DNA of 43,374 nt from Prevotellaceae bacterium (GTDB taxonomy: Bacteria > Bacteroidota > Bacteroidia > Bacteroidales > UBA932): positions 1 through 43,374 of the forward strand of contig JAIRSZ010000065.1 of assembly GCA_031255195.1 (NCBI GenBank), written 5' to 3'. Shown here one piece after another: positions 11,145-19,910 of the stretch. Both the position numbers and the translations under genes were made by a program. The stretch's first letter is position 1, and each line of letters starts with the position of its first letter. The notes beneath the pieces were generated by a model. That model ran no database searches, was not told the DNA's origin, and worked only from the letters and a program-made list of their open reading frames with translations.

Positions 11145-13223
11145 TTAGAGCTTCACCAGCAGCTGTAGCTTCACGTCGGTGTTGCTGCTTGAGCTGACCT
11201 GCGTCAGGCCGCTGCCGGTTGAGGAGCGGTCGTAGTAGCAGGTTTGCGCACAGCGCAGCCACACGGACAGCCTCTCTGCGGGCTGCCAGCGCAGGTTGAC
11301 AAACCAGCGCGCGCCCTGACCGTAGAAGGCGGGCACGGAGAAAGCGTACAGCACGTCGCTCTCGTAGGCGTATATGCGCGTGGCGTAGCTGTCGGTGTTG
11401 AACATGGCGTACCGCAGCGAAACCGACAGGGGCAGCTGCCGGAAGCTGTACTGCACATCCTGAAAAGCCATTGCGCCCTGCTCGCCCGCCTGCCTGCCCG
11501 CCCTGTACGAGGACAGCTCTACGCGCGTTTCGCAGCGAAGGCCTGCCAGCGCCTCGCTGATAATGCTGTAGCGCAATCCGGCCTTTTCCACCTCGTCCAC
11601 AACTTTTGCGGCCAGCAGCTCGTCGGCAACGTTTTCCTCCTTAGCGTCGTAGCGAAGGCGAAGGTACATCTTGCAGAAGCGCTGCGGCGTGTAGTCCACC
11701 TGGAGCATAAAGTCAAAGCCCTTTGACGGAGCCATAGCCCTGTAGCGAAGCCAGGGGAAGGCGTAAGCGTCGAAGTAGAGCGAAGTTTTCACCTTGGGGT
11801 GGGGAAAAATGTTTGCGCCGATGTAAAGCCCGTTTTCGTTTGCCGTTTTTCCGCCTTCGGCAAAGGCGGCGGAGTAGTACGCCTGATACTGCGGCTGGTA
11901 GTAGCGGTGCAGCAGCGCCAGCTGCATACGCGGCGTTACGTCGGACAGGCAGCCGTTGAGGACGGCCAGCCCACCGTTTTGGCTTACGCCCAGCTCGCCA
12001 AACAGGTGCACCTTTTTTGCGTACCAGCGGTAGTCTACGCTGGCGTTTGCGTTCTCGTTTTTGCTCAGGTCGAAGTAGCTGTACGGGTACACGTTTCTCC
12101 GGTAGTCGCCGCCAAACCTGTGCCACAGCCCGGTCAGCCCGATTCGCAGCTTCTCCATGCGGCAGGAAACGTTTGCCCCCGCCGCCATTTCGCTTACAGC
12201 GTCTTTTCCGGCCATTGCCTTAGCCGTGGCGTGCAGCCCGGTTGTTTGCAGCGTAGAGAAAGCGCCCAGCGTATCGGCGTTTGCGTCGATATTTTTGTAG
12301 GAGAAAAAGGCCGTTGCCGTAACCGCCTTCGAGAGGCTCACGCTCGCCGCAACGCCCCGAAAGAACAGATTTTCGTCCGTTCCGCTGTACGCCTTCACGC
12401 CGCTGCCACGCTTGGCCACGCTAAGAGCGTCGCTCGATTTTCCCATTGCCCCGCCTTTCCACAGCGTCAACCCCTGCCCAAACTGCGCGTAGAAATCGCC
12501 CAGCACCAGCGTGCGCAACATGCCGGTGTTGCTCACCTGCACGTGCCCAGAGTAGAAGTCGAATCCAGCCTCGTTGCCGCTTCGTCCAAACGGCTCGCCT
12601 GCGTCTTTATCGGCCGTAAATCCCCATTGCAGCTTGTCGCGAAAGGTGTAGCGGTAGCGTGCGTACAAAGCCTGCGGGCTGCCCAGGTAACCTCCGGTCT
12701 TGTAGCCCGCCTGCTCCTCTACCGCCTGCCGGACGCGCGCCACAAGCCGCCCCTGTCCGTCTGTGAGCGCCTGCCACAGCGAGGCTTCCTGCGCATTTTC
12801 GCCCGGAAGCGTTGCCACAAAAGGCAGCAGCTTTAGCATTTGCTCCCGCGTAATGCCGTGCACGTATTGCAGCTCGTAGGGCGAGTACATTTCGCCGTAC
12901 AGCGCAATGTACTCGCGTATGCTTGCCGCCTGAAACTCGTTGAGCACGCCCAGCTGCAACAGCTCCGTTTCGCTTGCCCCGTTCAGGTTCAGCGGGCTGG
13001 CGGCGTAGCTTGTGAGCCGCTCGTACATCACCTCCAGCGCAGCATCGGCCTCCTCCAGCGACGACGCTTCCTCCATAATGCTCTCAATGGCCTTTTGCGT
13101 TGCAGCGTCCTGCAAAAAATCCGGCGCAGCGCCCGCAGCAGGCGCAGCCAACAGCAGCAGCAGGGCGGCTGTTGCCCGCCCGCCGTTGAGGAGTTTTTTC
13201 AGCGATTCCGATACCTTAAGCAT
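11145..13223 (-). CDS. Helix-hairpin-helix outer-membrane protein
   Basis: 692 residues. A signal peptide ends near AAPAAGAAP. Residues ~35-150 hold ComEA-like helix-hairpin-helix repeats (PLNLNGASETELLQLGVL, QYVHGITREQMLKLLPFV). The remaining ~520 residues are a long run of amphipathic strands (RYRYTFRDKLQWGFTADKDA, LRTLVLGDFYAQFGQGLTLW) ending in KLQLLVKL, as in a large outer-membrane barrel. In Bacteroidota this architecture is common but uncharacterised; the HhH part could bind DNA or act as a periplasmic plug. It follows a PorQ/PorV-like gene after a 104-bp gap and converges on the DUF5056-like gene. Confidence 0.8.
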   Translation of the reverse strand: MLKVSESLKKLLNGGRATAALLLLLAAPAAGAAPDFLQDAATQKAIESIMEEASSLEEADAALEVMYERLTSYAASPLNLNGASETELLQLGVLNEFQAASIREYIALYGEMYSPYELQYVHGITREQMLKLLPFVATLPGENAQEASLWQALTDGQGRLVARVRQAVEEQAGYKTGGYLGSPQALYARYRYTFRDKLQWGFTADKDAGEPFGRSGNEAGFDFYSGHVQVSNTGMLRTLVLGDFYAQFGQGLTLWKGGAMGKSSDALSVAKRGSGVKAYSGTDENLFFRGVAASVSLSKAVTATAFFSYKNIDANADTLGAFSTLQTTGLHATAKAMAGKDAVSEMAAGANVSCRMEKLRIGLTGLWHRFGGDYRRNVYPYSYFDLSKNENANASVDYRWYAKKVHLFGELGVSQNGGLAVLNGCLSDVTPRMQLALLHRYYQPQYQAYYSAAFAEGGKTANENGLYIGANIFPHPKVKTSLYFDAYAFPWLRYRAMAPSKGFDFMLQVDYTPQRFCKMYLRLRYDAKEENVADELLAAKVVDEVEKAGLRYSIISEALAGLRCETRVELSSYRAGRQAGEQGAMAFQDVQYSFRQLPLSVSLRYAMFNTDSYATRIYAYESDVLYAFSVPAFYGQGARWFVNLRWQPAERLSVWLRCAQTCYYDRSSTGSGLTQVSSSSNTDVKLQLLVKL

Positions 13224-13327
13224 ACTTTTTCAAAGGCGTTTTTATACGGTTTAAAGTCGCAGAGGTAGCGGAACGGCGGCCACAATTGACGGCTTTACGG
13301 TGGTAAAACCTTGGTAATAATGCTCTT

Positions 13328-14170
13328 TCATTTTCTTTTCCAGGTTTTTGGGAGGTTGCAGGTGAGCGAAATTTGCGGCGTGTAGCCCAGCGTTTCGTGT
13401 CGGGAGAACGACATGTCGATGTGCAGCTTGCGGTAGGTGTAGCCAAAGCCGGCGTACAGCTCCACCGGCTTCACCAGCACGCCCATGCGCAGCGCGAGCG
13501 CCTGTGCAACAACAACCTCCAGCCCGGCTTTGGCCTGCATTGCCTGCCCCGATTCGATTTTTGCGGATACCAGCAGGGTGGCGTGCTGCGCCATGCGGTA
13601 GCCCATGCCCACATCGAAGATTACGGGCAGCCGCTCGTGGTAGAGGTTGCTAAGGTAGCGCGAGCTGGTGAAGTTGAAGATGTGCGCGCCTACCAGAACG
13701 TTGTCCACCGGCTCGGCCAGCAGCCCCAGCTCGGCCGTAATGGCGCTCGTCGACCCGTATCCGGCCACCTGTAGCAGGTGGTAGCAGACCTGCGTTCCCA
13801 CGGCAATCCGCTCGGCGAGCAGCTTGCCCCAGGCAACGCCCATGCGCGTTTCGCGGTAGCTGGAGTACCCAAACGAGCAAACGTCAACCCCCAGCGTTCC
13901 GGCCGTCGGCACGGGCGTGGCAAAGGCTGCGGCGCTAAGGCCAAGCTCTTCGGCGAAGTGCCTGTTCTCGTAGTGCACCGCCGCCAGCGGCGAGGAGATA
14001 AACCCCAGCGCGGCCTGGTTGTTGTACGTCGCAAAAATGTCGGTGTTGACCACACCTGCGTTGCCCAGCGCCGCAGCGCGGCTGCCGTGCGGAAATACGT
14101 TCACTCCGGCGTGGCAGGGCGCAACCGTCAGCAATGCAAGAGCAAGCGGCAGGGGGCAGAGGTTTTTCAT
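13328..14170 (-). CDS. PorQ/PorV-like outer-membrane protein
   Basis: 280 residues with an N-terminal signal peptide (ALALLTVAPCHA). The mature start, VNVFPHGSRAAALGNAGVVN, then TYNNQAALGF, is the pattern seen in the PorV/PorQ/FadL-like family, where a 'G-A-R-x-x-x-x-G-x-A' segment and an 'N-P-A-x-L' segment precede a barrel of about 14 strands. PorV and PorQ serve type IX secretion, but no other por gene is in view, so a T9SS role is not shown. It lies just upstream of the HhH barrel gene on the same strand, and the pair probably forms an operon. Confidence 0.65.
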   Translation of the reverse strand: MKNLCPLPLALALLTVAPCHAGVNVFPHGSRAAALGNAGVVNTDIFATYNNQAALGFISSPLAAVHYENRHFAEELGLSAAAFATPVPTAGTLGVDVCSFGYSSYRETRMGVAWGKLLAERIAVGTQVCYHLLQVAGYGSTSAITAELGLLAEPVDNVLVGAHIFNFTSSRYLSNLYHERLPVIFDVGMGYRMAQHATLLVSAKIESGQAMQAKAGLEVVVAQALALRMGVLVKPVELYAGFGYTYRKLHIDMSFSRHETLGYTPQISLTCNLPKTWKRK

Positions 14171-14189
14171 GGCAGGTAACGCTTATCCT

Positions 14190-14240
14190 AAAAAAAGCAA
14201 GGCGAAAAAATTCTTCCGTTGAGCAGAATTTCTTCGCCTT
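14190..14240 (-). terminator. Rho-independent terminator of ssb
   Basis: On the minus strand, 15 bp or more after the ssb stop, AAGGCGAA pairs with TTCGCCTT (inner AATTC/GAATT strengthens it), followed by a run of seven T. Confidence 0.8.
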
Positions 14241-14267
14241 TGCCGTAAAGTATTAAATTTATGCTTT

Positions 14268-14753
14268 TTATTGGTATTGTCCGCCGTTATTATTGTTATG
14301 GTTGTTGTTGTTAATGTGGCTGTTGTTGCTATTATGCTCATTGGCGTGCGTTGCCTGGTGCGAATATCCGCCGGAGGAAGAAGGGGTAGAAGAGGTTGTC
14401 TGCTGCGTTCCGCCGTAGCTATCCTCGCGACGGCCGAGCAGCCGCACGGTGTCGGCTACAATCTCGGTGGTATAGCGTTTTTGCCCGTCTCTGTCGTCCC
14501 ACGAGCGGGTACGGATTTTTCCCTCAATGTACAGCTGCGTGCCCTTACGAATGTACCTTTCCGCCCATTCTGCCAGCTGCCGCCATAGCACCACGTTGTG
14601 CCATTCGGTATTAGTTACGCGCTGCCCCGTGTTTTTGTCGGTGTATGACTCGGACGTAGCAAGCGCAATGGTTGTGGTAGCCACACCTTTATCAAGGTGT
14701 CTGATTTCGGGGTCTCTGCCCACGTTGCCAATAAGCATTACCTTGTTTAGCAT
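14268..14753 (-). CDS. ssb: Single-stranded DNA-binding protein SSB
   Basis: 161 residues. Residues 1-105 form the OB fold: MLNKVMLIGNVGRDPEIRHL, then TNTEWHNVVLWRQLAEWAER and TQLYIEGKIRTRSW, all classic SSB motifs. It coats single-stranded DNA as a homotetramer during replication and repair. The tail is Ser/Thr-, then Asn/His-rich (NNNNHNNNNGG type) and ends in GGQYQ. The acidic hydrophobic tip (DDxPF type) that recruits partner proteins in most bacterial SSBs is missing, and neither other frame restores it. A second ssb elsewhere may supply that function. It has its own promoter and terminator. Confidence 0.93.
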   Translation of the reverse strand: MLNKVMLIGNVGRDPEIRHLDKGVATTTIALATSESYTDKNTGQRVTNTEWHNVVLWRQLAEWAERYIRKGTQLYIEGKIRTRSWDDRDGQKRYTTEIVADTVRLLGRREDSYGGTQQTTSSTPSSSGGYSHQATHANEHNSNNSHINNNNHNNNNGGQYQ

Positions 14754-14802
14754 AATTCTTCTCGCTTTTTAAGTTTCTGTTATTTTCTTTCAGCACGTTT
14801 GG

Positions 14803-14834
14803 CAAAGGTACAAAAACTTTTTAATACTTCACAA
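14803..14834 (-). promoter_or_regulatory. Primary-sigma promoter of ssb
   Basis: Minus strand TTG (14832-14834), 21-bp spacer, TACCTTTG (14803-14810): a full match to the Bacteroidota consensus, about 50 bp before the ssb ATG. Confidence 0.8.
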
Positions 14835-14926
14835 CGTCACGCCCATTTTTTTACGGGAGAGTAAGGTTTTTCGCCTGCCCGTATTGCTGCGTCCGGCCAG
14901 CCTATTGCTATATCTTTCACCTGTTT

Positions 14927-15021
14927 CCTGACTTTAACAATGCAGCGCCCTAAAAAAAATTTTCTATGAAAAAAAGAGTAAGGGCAGGGATGAAATTTGC
15001 TTTCGACGCCCATTTTTGCAA
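14927..15021. repeat. Degenerate interspersed repeat, copy 1
   Basis: This non-coding stretch aligns with 31296-31393. Shared blocks include CCTGACTTT-ACAATGC, CCTAAAAA, AAAGAGTA, and TGAAATTTGC followed by a CGCCC-TTTTTTGCA-C block, in the same order and orientation. The 96-aa ORF across it (14837-15127) is probably not a gene. It may be a decayed mobile or REP-like element. Confidence 0.6.
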
Positions 15022-15025
15022 CTTT

Positions 15026-15073
15026 CTTTGCGCCTTTTGCGAAAAACCTTTGCGGCTCTTGCGGTAAGAAAAA
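15026..15073. repeat. Direct repeat left of the restriction-modification gene
   Basis: CTTTGCGCC...GCGAAAAACCTTTGCG...CTTGCGGTAAGAAAAA. The same sequence with a few changes occurs at 18301-18346 on the other side of the gene, in the same orientation. Sequences of this 'CTTTGCG...ACCTTTGCG' type are common interspersed repeats in Bacteroidota. Confidence 0.8.
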
Positions 15074-15113
15074 CTTGCGCAGTGGCGCAAAAAGTATGCC
15101 AACATTATAAACA

Positions 15114-18100
15114 TTATAACTGAGCATCTATCTTCTTCATAATCTGCTCCGTTGCTGCCAAAGCTGCAATAATCCGCCGATAATGCTGTGCATCGTCAAA
15201 GCTGAGCTTTCTGCCGCGGCGGTCTTTCAGCCATTTTTTTGCGGGCTGATAGCCGCCGATGTAAAACTCCCACGCCGATTGCGGCACATTGTCAAAGTAT
15301 TGGGCGTCGTTTATCCAAACTTTACCGTCGCGGTAATCGTTGCTTTTTTCTGTAAATGAATTTTCAATTTCGTTGGCGCCTGAAACAGGAAAGTTGGCCA
15401 TATCCTCCGCCGGTTCTGCATTTTCCATTAGATGCAGCTTCCGCAGCTTCTCTCCAAAGCCTGCCAAACGCTTAAACTGTGCAGCGTTTTCGGGGTAGGG
15501 AATACGCGGAAAATCTATTTTCAAAAATTCTTTGTAACGCTCGCGATACGACGGGGAATGTAGTACGGCGTAAATGTAGTCGAAAATCCGTATTTCACTT
15601 ACTTTTTTAACTCCCATGTTTGCTGCAATTTCTTTTACAATTGCCTCTTTCATATTTGTTACCTTTTTCGTCATTCCAAAAGTCTCGTGATAAAGGTAGA
15701 GGGGGAAAACAAAACCTGCGCCGAATAACCTTGCGCTTGCCGTTACATTTCCATCTGTAATTTTGTCTGTTACAAAACAATGCCTGAAATCTTGATTTGT
15801 TTGCCTTGAAACAATTAGCGCAACATTTTCGTTTAATAGATGCTTTATTACATTGTATCTGCCATTGCAAACAAAACCGTTTTGTTTTCCCGTGTAAAAT
15901 GTTTTCCTAACATCAAACGGACGATATAAAATATCTTGCCAAACATTCGGGTTGTTGATATTTGCTTTTACATCGCTTTTTGCTTTGCTAATTTTCCAAT
16001 CTCTCGCATCTGTTGTATTGTACTTTGTTGCTATTTCATATTCATTCAATTTGATAAAATCATCAATGACTTGTTTCAATGATTCTTCATCAAAATGAAT
16101 GGTTATAGCATCTCTTATAGTTTCGATTCCGGCAACACTTTTTTTAAATAATTCGTCTATTTTGAAGCCTCTTTCATATTCTTCTTTTAATGAAAAGTCT
16201 TTGGGGGTGAAAAAATAGTAAGGCTCCACAATCGGTAATTTAGTCCATTTTACTGCTTGCAAGTTTTTTTCCAGCAGGAAATTGTATTTTTCCTGCCTGT
16301 TGCCGTATAAATCGTACTGATAAATGGTTGCGGTTTTATTGCGTGTTCTCACGAAAATGTTGATAGAAACGCCCTGCTGAATATCAAATACATTTTTGTC
16401 TTCGCCGCCGTCTGGCGAGGTTTCTTTTTTCTTTGCGTTACCGTGCAAGTCAAGAATATAAATTTTGTCAAATGTTTCAAGCAGATTTTTACGCATTTGG
16501 CGGTGCGTTATTCCGTCAATAAAACTATTATTGGTTATAAATGCTAAAATTCCGAAGCCGTTTTTCTTGACAAATTCTTGTCCTAATCGAATAAATTTAA
16601 TGTAATCGTCATCAAGATTGATTTTTGTTTCATTCAAATCTTTTTTATAATCGGCTATTAAATTTCTAATCCATTTTCCATTATTTATACTGCTTACGCT
16701 ATATGGTGGGTTTCCGAGAATCACCATTATGGGCGTATCACGCTTTATTTGCGCCGCTTCATTCGCCTCGTCGGTAAGCCATTTGGCAAAAGGAATATTG
16801 GGTGCGGCTTTGTCGGGGGCGGGTTCAAGCGAATCGGTAAGGTAAATTTTAAGCCGCTGATCACCGATGTTTACGTTGGTTTCCTGCAAAAGCATTTCCA
16901 GCTTCAGGTGCGCCATTGCGTAGGAAGCCATCAGAATTTCAAAACCGTTGAGGCGGGGTATCAGGTGTTCGTTTACGTAGCTGTTCCACATTCCTTGCCG
17001 GTTTTCAAAACGCTTGTGAATTTGATTGACTACTTCGGCCAGAAAAGTGCCTGTACCTGTAGCGGGGTCAAGAATTTGAACTTTGTGATATTTGCTGTCG
17101 CCCACCGTAACTTTTTTGCTGTCGGCCAAGCCTGCCGGAATACCAAAATCTGTTTTCAGTATTTCGTCAACCGCCCGGACGATAAAGCGCACTACCGGTT
17201 GCGGGGTGTACCAAACGCCGCGCTGCTTTTTGAGCCGCTTGTCGTAATCGGTCAGAAAGGTTTCGTAAAAATGAATAATAGGGTCGTTGTCGGCATACCG
17301 CCCGATTTCTTTATGAATTTTGTCCATATCCACCCGGTTGAACAGGTCGGCAAGCGCATCGACTACCCACGAAATACGGACGTCCAAATCAACACCCGCG
17401 ATAAAGCCAAACATCTTTCGCAGAAAAGGGTTGGTTTGCGGGATTGATTTTGCGGCTTTTTCGCGCGTAAAGTCGTCAGTTTCACTGTAGTTCATGCGCG
17501 CGGCAAACATTCCGTAAGCAATGGTTTGAGCGTAGAGATCGGCAAAGTCTTTGGTGGAAATGGTATCAATCAGAATGCTTTTGAAGCCTTCGTACTGGTT
17601 GTTCAGCTCCGTTTCTTCCTTACCTTCAACGTCTTTATTCAGCGAGGTTTCGATAATTTCCTCCAGCAATCGGGCTTTTGCCGCCATTTGTTTCGAGAGT
17701 TCGGCGGATGTTTTAATGCCTTCGGTGTGATAAGCGGCAAATTGGCGGATGAGTTCCATGAATCTCTCAAAGCTATCGTTCAGCGGAACGATTTTATGGT
17801 TTACTTCCTTTCCAATGATGATTTCTTCTACCAATTCGCTTTTTGCGTACCAGCGAAATGTCAGGTAATTGGTGATTATAAGATTGTCAAGCGAATGTCT
17901 GTACCGGTCGAGCTGCTCTTTCAGACTTTTATCGTTCAAATTAACGGGAATATCCTTTGCCTCCACATAGCCAACGGCAAAATCCCGGTCGGTAACGATA
18001 TAGTCGGGAGCGCCGCAGGCAATGCGTTTTGGCTCGTTGGTGGCAGTGAAGTTTGTCAATGCTTCCAGCAGCTTTTTTAGCGCGGGGCGGTAGCTGTGCT

Positions 18101-18170
18101 CGGTGGCGTTGCCCGCTTTATACAGTGCGTTGAGGTCGGAAATGTATTGGGTTATGGGGTGGTGTGACAT
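15114..18170 (-). CDS. Type IIG restriction-modification enzyme (fused nuclease-methyltransferase)
   Basis: 1018 residues. N-terminal nuclease: ACGAPDYIV, then VGYVEAKDI, reads as a PD-(D/E)xK site (~50-75). An alpha-helical spacer leads to an N6-adenine methyltransferase: motif I LDPATGTGTFLAEV (~370) and motif IV ILGNPPYSV (~487). The C-terminal ~400 residues should be the target-recognition region, similar to the Type ISP specificity domain. No helicase motif is seen, so it fits single-chain Type IIG better than Type ISP. The recognition sequence cannot be predicted. The gene is much richer in A+T than its neighbours, stands alone, and is flanked by direct repeats, so recent acquisition is likely. 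Confidence 0.9.
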   Translation of the reverse strand: MSHHPITQYISDLNALYKAGNATEHSYRPALKKLLEALTNFTATNEPKRIACGAPDYIVTDRDFAVGYVEAKDIPVNLNDKSLKEQLDRYRHSLDNLIITNYLTFRWYAKSELVEEIIIGKEVNHKIVPLNDSFERFMELIRQFAAYHTEGIKTSAELSKQMAAKARLLEEIIETSLNKDVEGKEETELNNQYEGFKSILIDTISTKDFADLYAQTIAYGMFAARMNYSETDDFTREKAAKSIPQTNPFLRKMFGFIAGVDLDVRISWVVDALADLFNRVDMDKIHKEIGRYADNDPIIHFYETFLTDYDKRLKKQRGVWYTPQPVVRFIVRAVDEILKTDFGIPAGLADSKKVTVGDSKYHKVQILDPATGTGTFLAEVVNQIHKRFENRQGMWNSYVNEHLIPRLNGFEILMASYAMAHLKLEMLLQETNVNIGDQRLKIYLTDSLEPAPDKAAPNIPFAKWLTDEANEAAQIKRDTPIMVILGNPPYSVSSINNGKWIRNLIADYKKDLNETKINLDDDYIKFIRLGQEFVKKNGFGILAFITNNSFIDGITHRQMRKNLLETFDKIYILDLHGNAKKKETSPDGGEDKNVFDIQQGVSINIFVRTRNKTATIYQYDLYGNRQEKYNFLLEKNLQAVKWTKLPIVEPYYFFTPKDFSLKEEYERGFKIDELFKKSVAGIETIRDAITIHFDEESLKQVIDDFIKLNEYEIATKYNTTDARDWKISKAKSDVKANINNPNVWQDILYRPFDVRKTFYTGKQNGFVCNGRYNVIKHLLNENVALIVSRQTNQDFRHCFVTDKITDGNVTASARLFGAGFVFPLYLYHETFGMTKKVTNMKEAIVKEIAANMGVKKVSEIRIFDYIYAVLHSPSYRERYKEFLKIDFPRIPYPENAAQFKRLAGFGEKLRKLHLMENAEPAEDMANFPVSGANEIENSFTEKSNDYRDGKVWINDAQYFDNVPQSAWEFYIGGYQPAKKWLKDRRGRKLSFDDAQHYRRIIAALAATEQIMKKIDAQL

Positions 18171-18196
18171 GGAGAATTACATTTGAATTATGGGCG

Positions 18197-18204
18197 CAAA
18201 TATA
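18197..18204 (-). promoter_or_regulatory. -7 box of the restriction-modification gene
   Basis: TATATTTG on the minus strand, 27 bp before the ATG, fits TAnnTTTG. No TTG is found 19-21 bp upstream, so the promoter may be weak or regulated. Confidence 0.5.
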
Positions 18205-18300
18205 GGAAATGTTTTTGGATAAAAGGGTAGAAGCCTAAAATGCTTCAGGGCAAACGCACGAAAATATGCCTGCTTAAAACGGCTTTCCCGCTTTTAGCGT

Positions 18301-18346
18301 CTTTGTGCTGCGAAAAACCTTTGCGCCCTTTGCGGTGAGAAAAAAT
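18301..18346. repeat. Direct repeat right of the restriction-modification gene
   Basis: CTTTGTGCTGCGAAAAACCT then TTGCGCCCTTTGCGGTGAGA: partner of 15026-15073, sharing GCGAAAAACCTTTGCG exactly and the same order of blocks. Confidence 0.8.
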
Positions 18347-18354
18347 TGAACAGC

Positions 18355-18403
18355 AAAGAAAAAGAAGGCGGGAAGCTCCGAAACACTTGGAACTTCCCGC
18401 CTT
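18355..18403 (-). terminator. Terminator after the outer-membrane barrel gene
   Basis: AAGGCGGGAAG pairs with CTTCCCGCCTT around a short loop with inner TCC/GGA pairs. On the minus strand it is followed by CTTTTTCTTT, the layout of an intrinsic terminator for the gene ending at 18425. Confidence 0.85.
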
Positions 18404-18424
18404 TAGTTGGGCTATGCTATTCGC

Positions 18425-19015
18425 CTAAAATATGTACCCCAAGGATACGGTGTAGCCTTGCACCTTGTAGCTGCCGTCTTTCACGAGGTTGCCAAGACCC
18501 CAGCTGTAGCGTGCCATGACTTGCAGCTTCGAGAAAAGGTCTATGCCAACTCCTACCCCAATGCCGTAGTCAAAATTTTTGATATTGACAGGCACAGGCG
18601 ATGTTCCGCCGGTTTGGTCATGTATCCACGTTTGCACGTCGTTGAACGAGTAGCGCAGGTAGGGGGAGAGCGCTATAAACGGGCGCACCACCTTTACGTC
18701 AACTCCCCACGTAACGTTGATGGGAATGTCAATGTAGGAGGCGTTTTTTGAGGCAGTTGAGAGACCTTCATTGAGGTACGAAATTGACTGGTTAAAGTAG
18801 AGCAGTTCGGGCTGAATCCCCAAGCCAATGACGGGGATATTTATCTGCCCAAACAATCCGGCGTGGAAGCCAAGGTCGGACTTGGTTTTAATGTTTTCCA
18901 GATTCGTTTTGAAGTGTGGCGCATTAACGCCAGCCTTTACGCCAAGGGCAAGCATCTTAGCCTGCGCAGCGGTGCACGTTCCCACAAGGGCTGCAATAAG
19001 CAATACTTTTTTCAT
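18425..19015 (-). CDS. Outer-membrane beta-barrel protein (PorT type)
   Basis: 196 residues. Signal peptide MKKVLLIAALVGTCTAAQA, then LALGVKAGVNAPHF, the usual 'G-x-K-x-G-x-N' opening of PorT/OMP_b-brl_2 barrels. Strands alternate through FIALSPYLRYSF and FDYGIGVGVGIDL to the terminal VSLGYIF with its aromatic end. Probably an eight-stranded barrel in the outer membrane of unknown function. It lies 52 bp after the Skp-like gene and has no promoter box of its own that I can see, so it is probably expressed with that chaperone, which helps insert such barrels. A strong terminator follows. Confidence 0.8.
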   Translation of the reverse strand: MKKVLLIAALVGTCTAAQAKMLALGVKAGVNAPHFKTNLENIKTKSDLGFHAGLFGQINIPVIGLGIQPELLYFNQSISYLNEGLSTASKNASYIDIPINVTWGVDVKVVRPFIALSPYLRYSFNDVQTWIHDQTGGTSPVPVNIKNFDYGIGVGVGIDLFSKLQVMARYSWGLGNLVKDGSYKVQGYTVSLGYIF

Positions 19016-19067
19016 TATAATCTTTATTTTTGTTGAAATATTTTGCCGAGCTAACGGCGGCTTTTTA

Positions 19068-19679
19068 CTATTTGGATTTTCTTGCTTTTACGTATGTTTC
19101 GTTCAACCCTACCAGCACTTCGGAGGTAATGTTGAGCGCGGGGTTGCCGTAGAGCACAACGTTGTTGCCGCTGGTGCTCAGGATGAGGCTGTAGCCCTTT
19201 GTACTGTTATACTCGCTGATGTAGGTTTGGATGTTGTTCTGAATTTGGCGCATCATCACGGCTTCCTCCTCCTGCAGCTCGCCTTGCAGCTCCTGGCGCA
19301 GCTGTAGCAGCTCCTGCTCGCGCTTTGCCAAACCTTCCTGCAGCTGCTGCGCCTGAGAGCGCGTTACCAGACCCTTTTCCACCTTTTCCTGAAAATCGCG
19401 GGCGTCGCTTTCAAACTTTTTCATGCGCGCCGTGAAGTCGCTATCCTTCTTTTTTGCCGTTGCTTCAAACTCCTTTTGCAGGTCGAAGTACAAATCGTAG
19501 CCGCGCACCAGCGAGTCGATGTTGACGAATACAACCCCCTCGCCGACCACAGCCTGCTCGTCGGTCACGGGTTGAGCGTCGGATGAGCCGTTTTTACCGC
19601 CCAGCGCTGTGTACAGAAACAACCCCACCACGGCGGCAAGCGCCACCGCAGAAATAATAGTTGGAAAAGATTTCTTCAT
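19068..19679 (-). CDS. Skp/OmpH-like periplasmic chaperone
   Basis: 203 residues. An N-terminal helix (IISAVALAAVVGLFLYTALG) acts as signal or anchor. After a short linker, VVFVNIDSLVRGYDLYFDLQ matches the Skp/OmpH opening strand. A long charged coiled coil follows (~residues 75-150: EFEATAKKKDSDFTARMKKF, LAKREQELLQLRQELQGELQ). The end, NSTKGYSLILSTSGNNVVLY, is the family's closing strand pair. Skp trimers hold unfolded barrel proteins in the periplasm. A TTG-N19-TACCTTTG promoter lies 82 bp upstream, and a barrel gene follows in the same transcript. Confidence 0.85.
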   Translation of the reverse strand: MKKSFPTIISAVALAAVVGLFLYTALGGKNGSSDAQPVTDEQAVVGEGVVFVNIDSLVRGYDLYFDLQKEFEATAKKKDSDFTARMKKFESDARDFQEKVEKGLVTRSQAQQLQEGLAKREQELLQLRQELQGELQEEEAVMMRQIQNNIQTYISEYNSTKGYSLILSTSGNNVVLYGNPALNITSEVLVGLNETYVKARKSK

Positions 19680-19760
19680 TTTTCTTGTTTTATTTTGATT
19701 TTAGCCATCGGGCAAGCGCTACCGGATTATATCCGGTGGTAACCCTTGCTTTTAACGTGG

Positions 19761-19790
19761 CAAAGGTAGCAATTATTGTGATGTTTGCAA
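19761..19790 (-). promoter_or_regulatory. Primary-sigma promoter of the Skp-like gene
   Basis: Minus strand TTG (19788-19790), 19-bp spacer, TACCTTTG (19761-19768). Confidence 0.75.
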
Positions 19791-19880
19791 AAAACCCGAC
19801 AGTTTTTTTGTAGCGCAGCTTTATGCAGCCAACCGACAGAATTTGACCGCTCAACAAATGCCCAAAAAGCCGCCTCTATA

Positions 19881-19910
19881 TCGTCATTCCGACCCCGCGA
19901 GGAATCTCAG
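19881..19910. repeat. REP-like 'CGTCATTCCGA...GAGGAATCTC' sequence
   Basis: TCGTCATTCCGACCCCGCGA, then GGAATCTCAG, matches a short interspersed repeat I know from many bacterial genomes. It lies in the ~555-bp non-coding gap between the Skp-like gene and rbfA. The rest of that gap shows only two promoters. Confidence 0.5.

Noticed and set aside
11799-12836. 345-aa plus-strand ORF opposite the HhH barrel gene
   Set aside because: Shadow of the barrel gene, Arg/Val/His-rich composition typical of an antisense frame.
14268-14310. Frameshift hiding a normal acidic SSB tail
   Set aside because: Checked the other frames past the stop; none gives an acidic Phe-ended tip.
14837-15127. 96-aa ORF between ssb and the restriction enzyme
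   Set aside because: It is the translation of two non-coding repeats (14927-15021 and 15026-15073).
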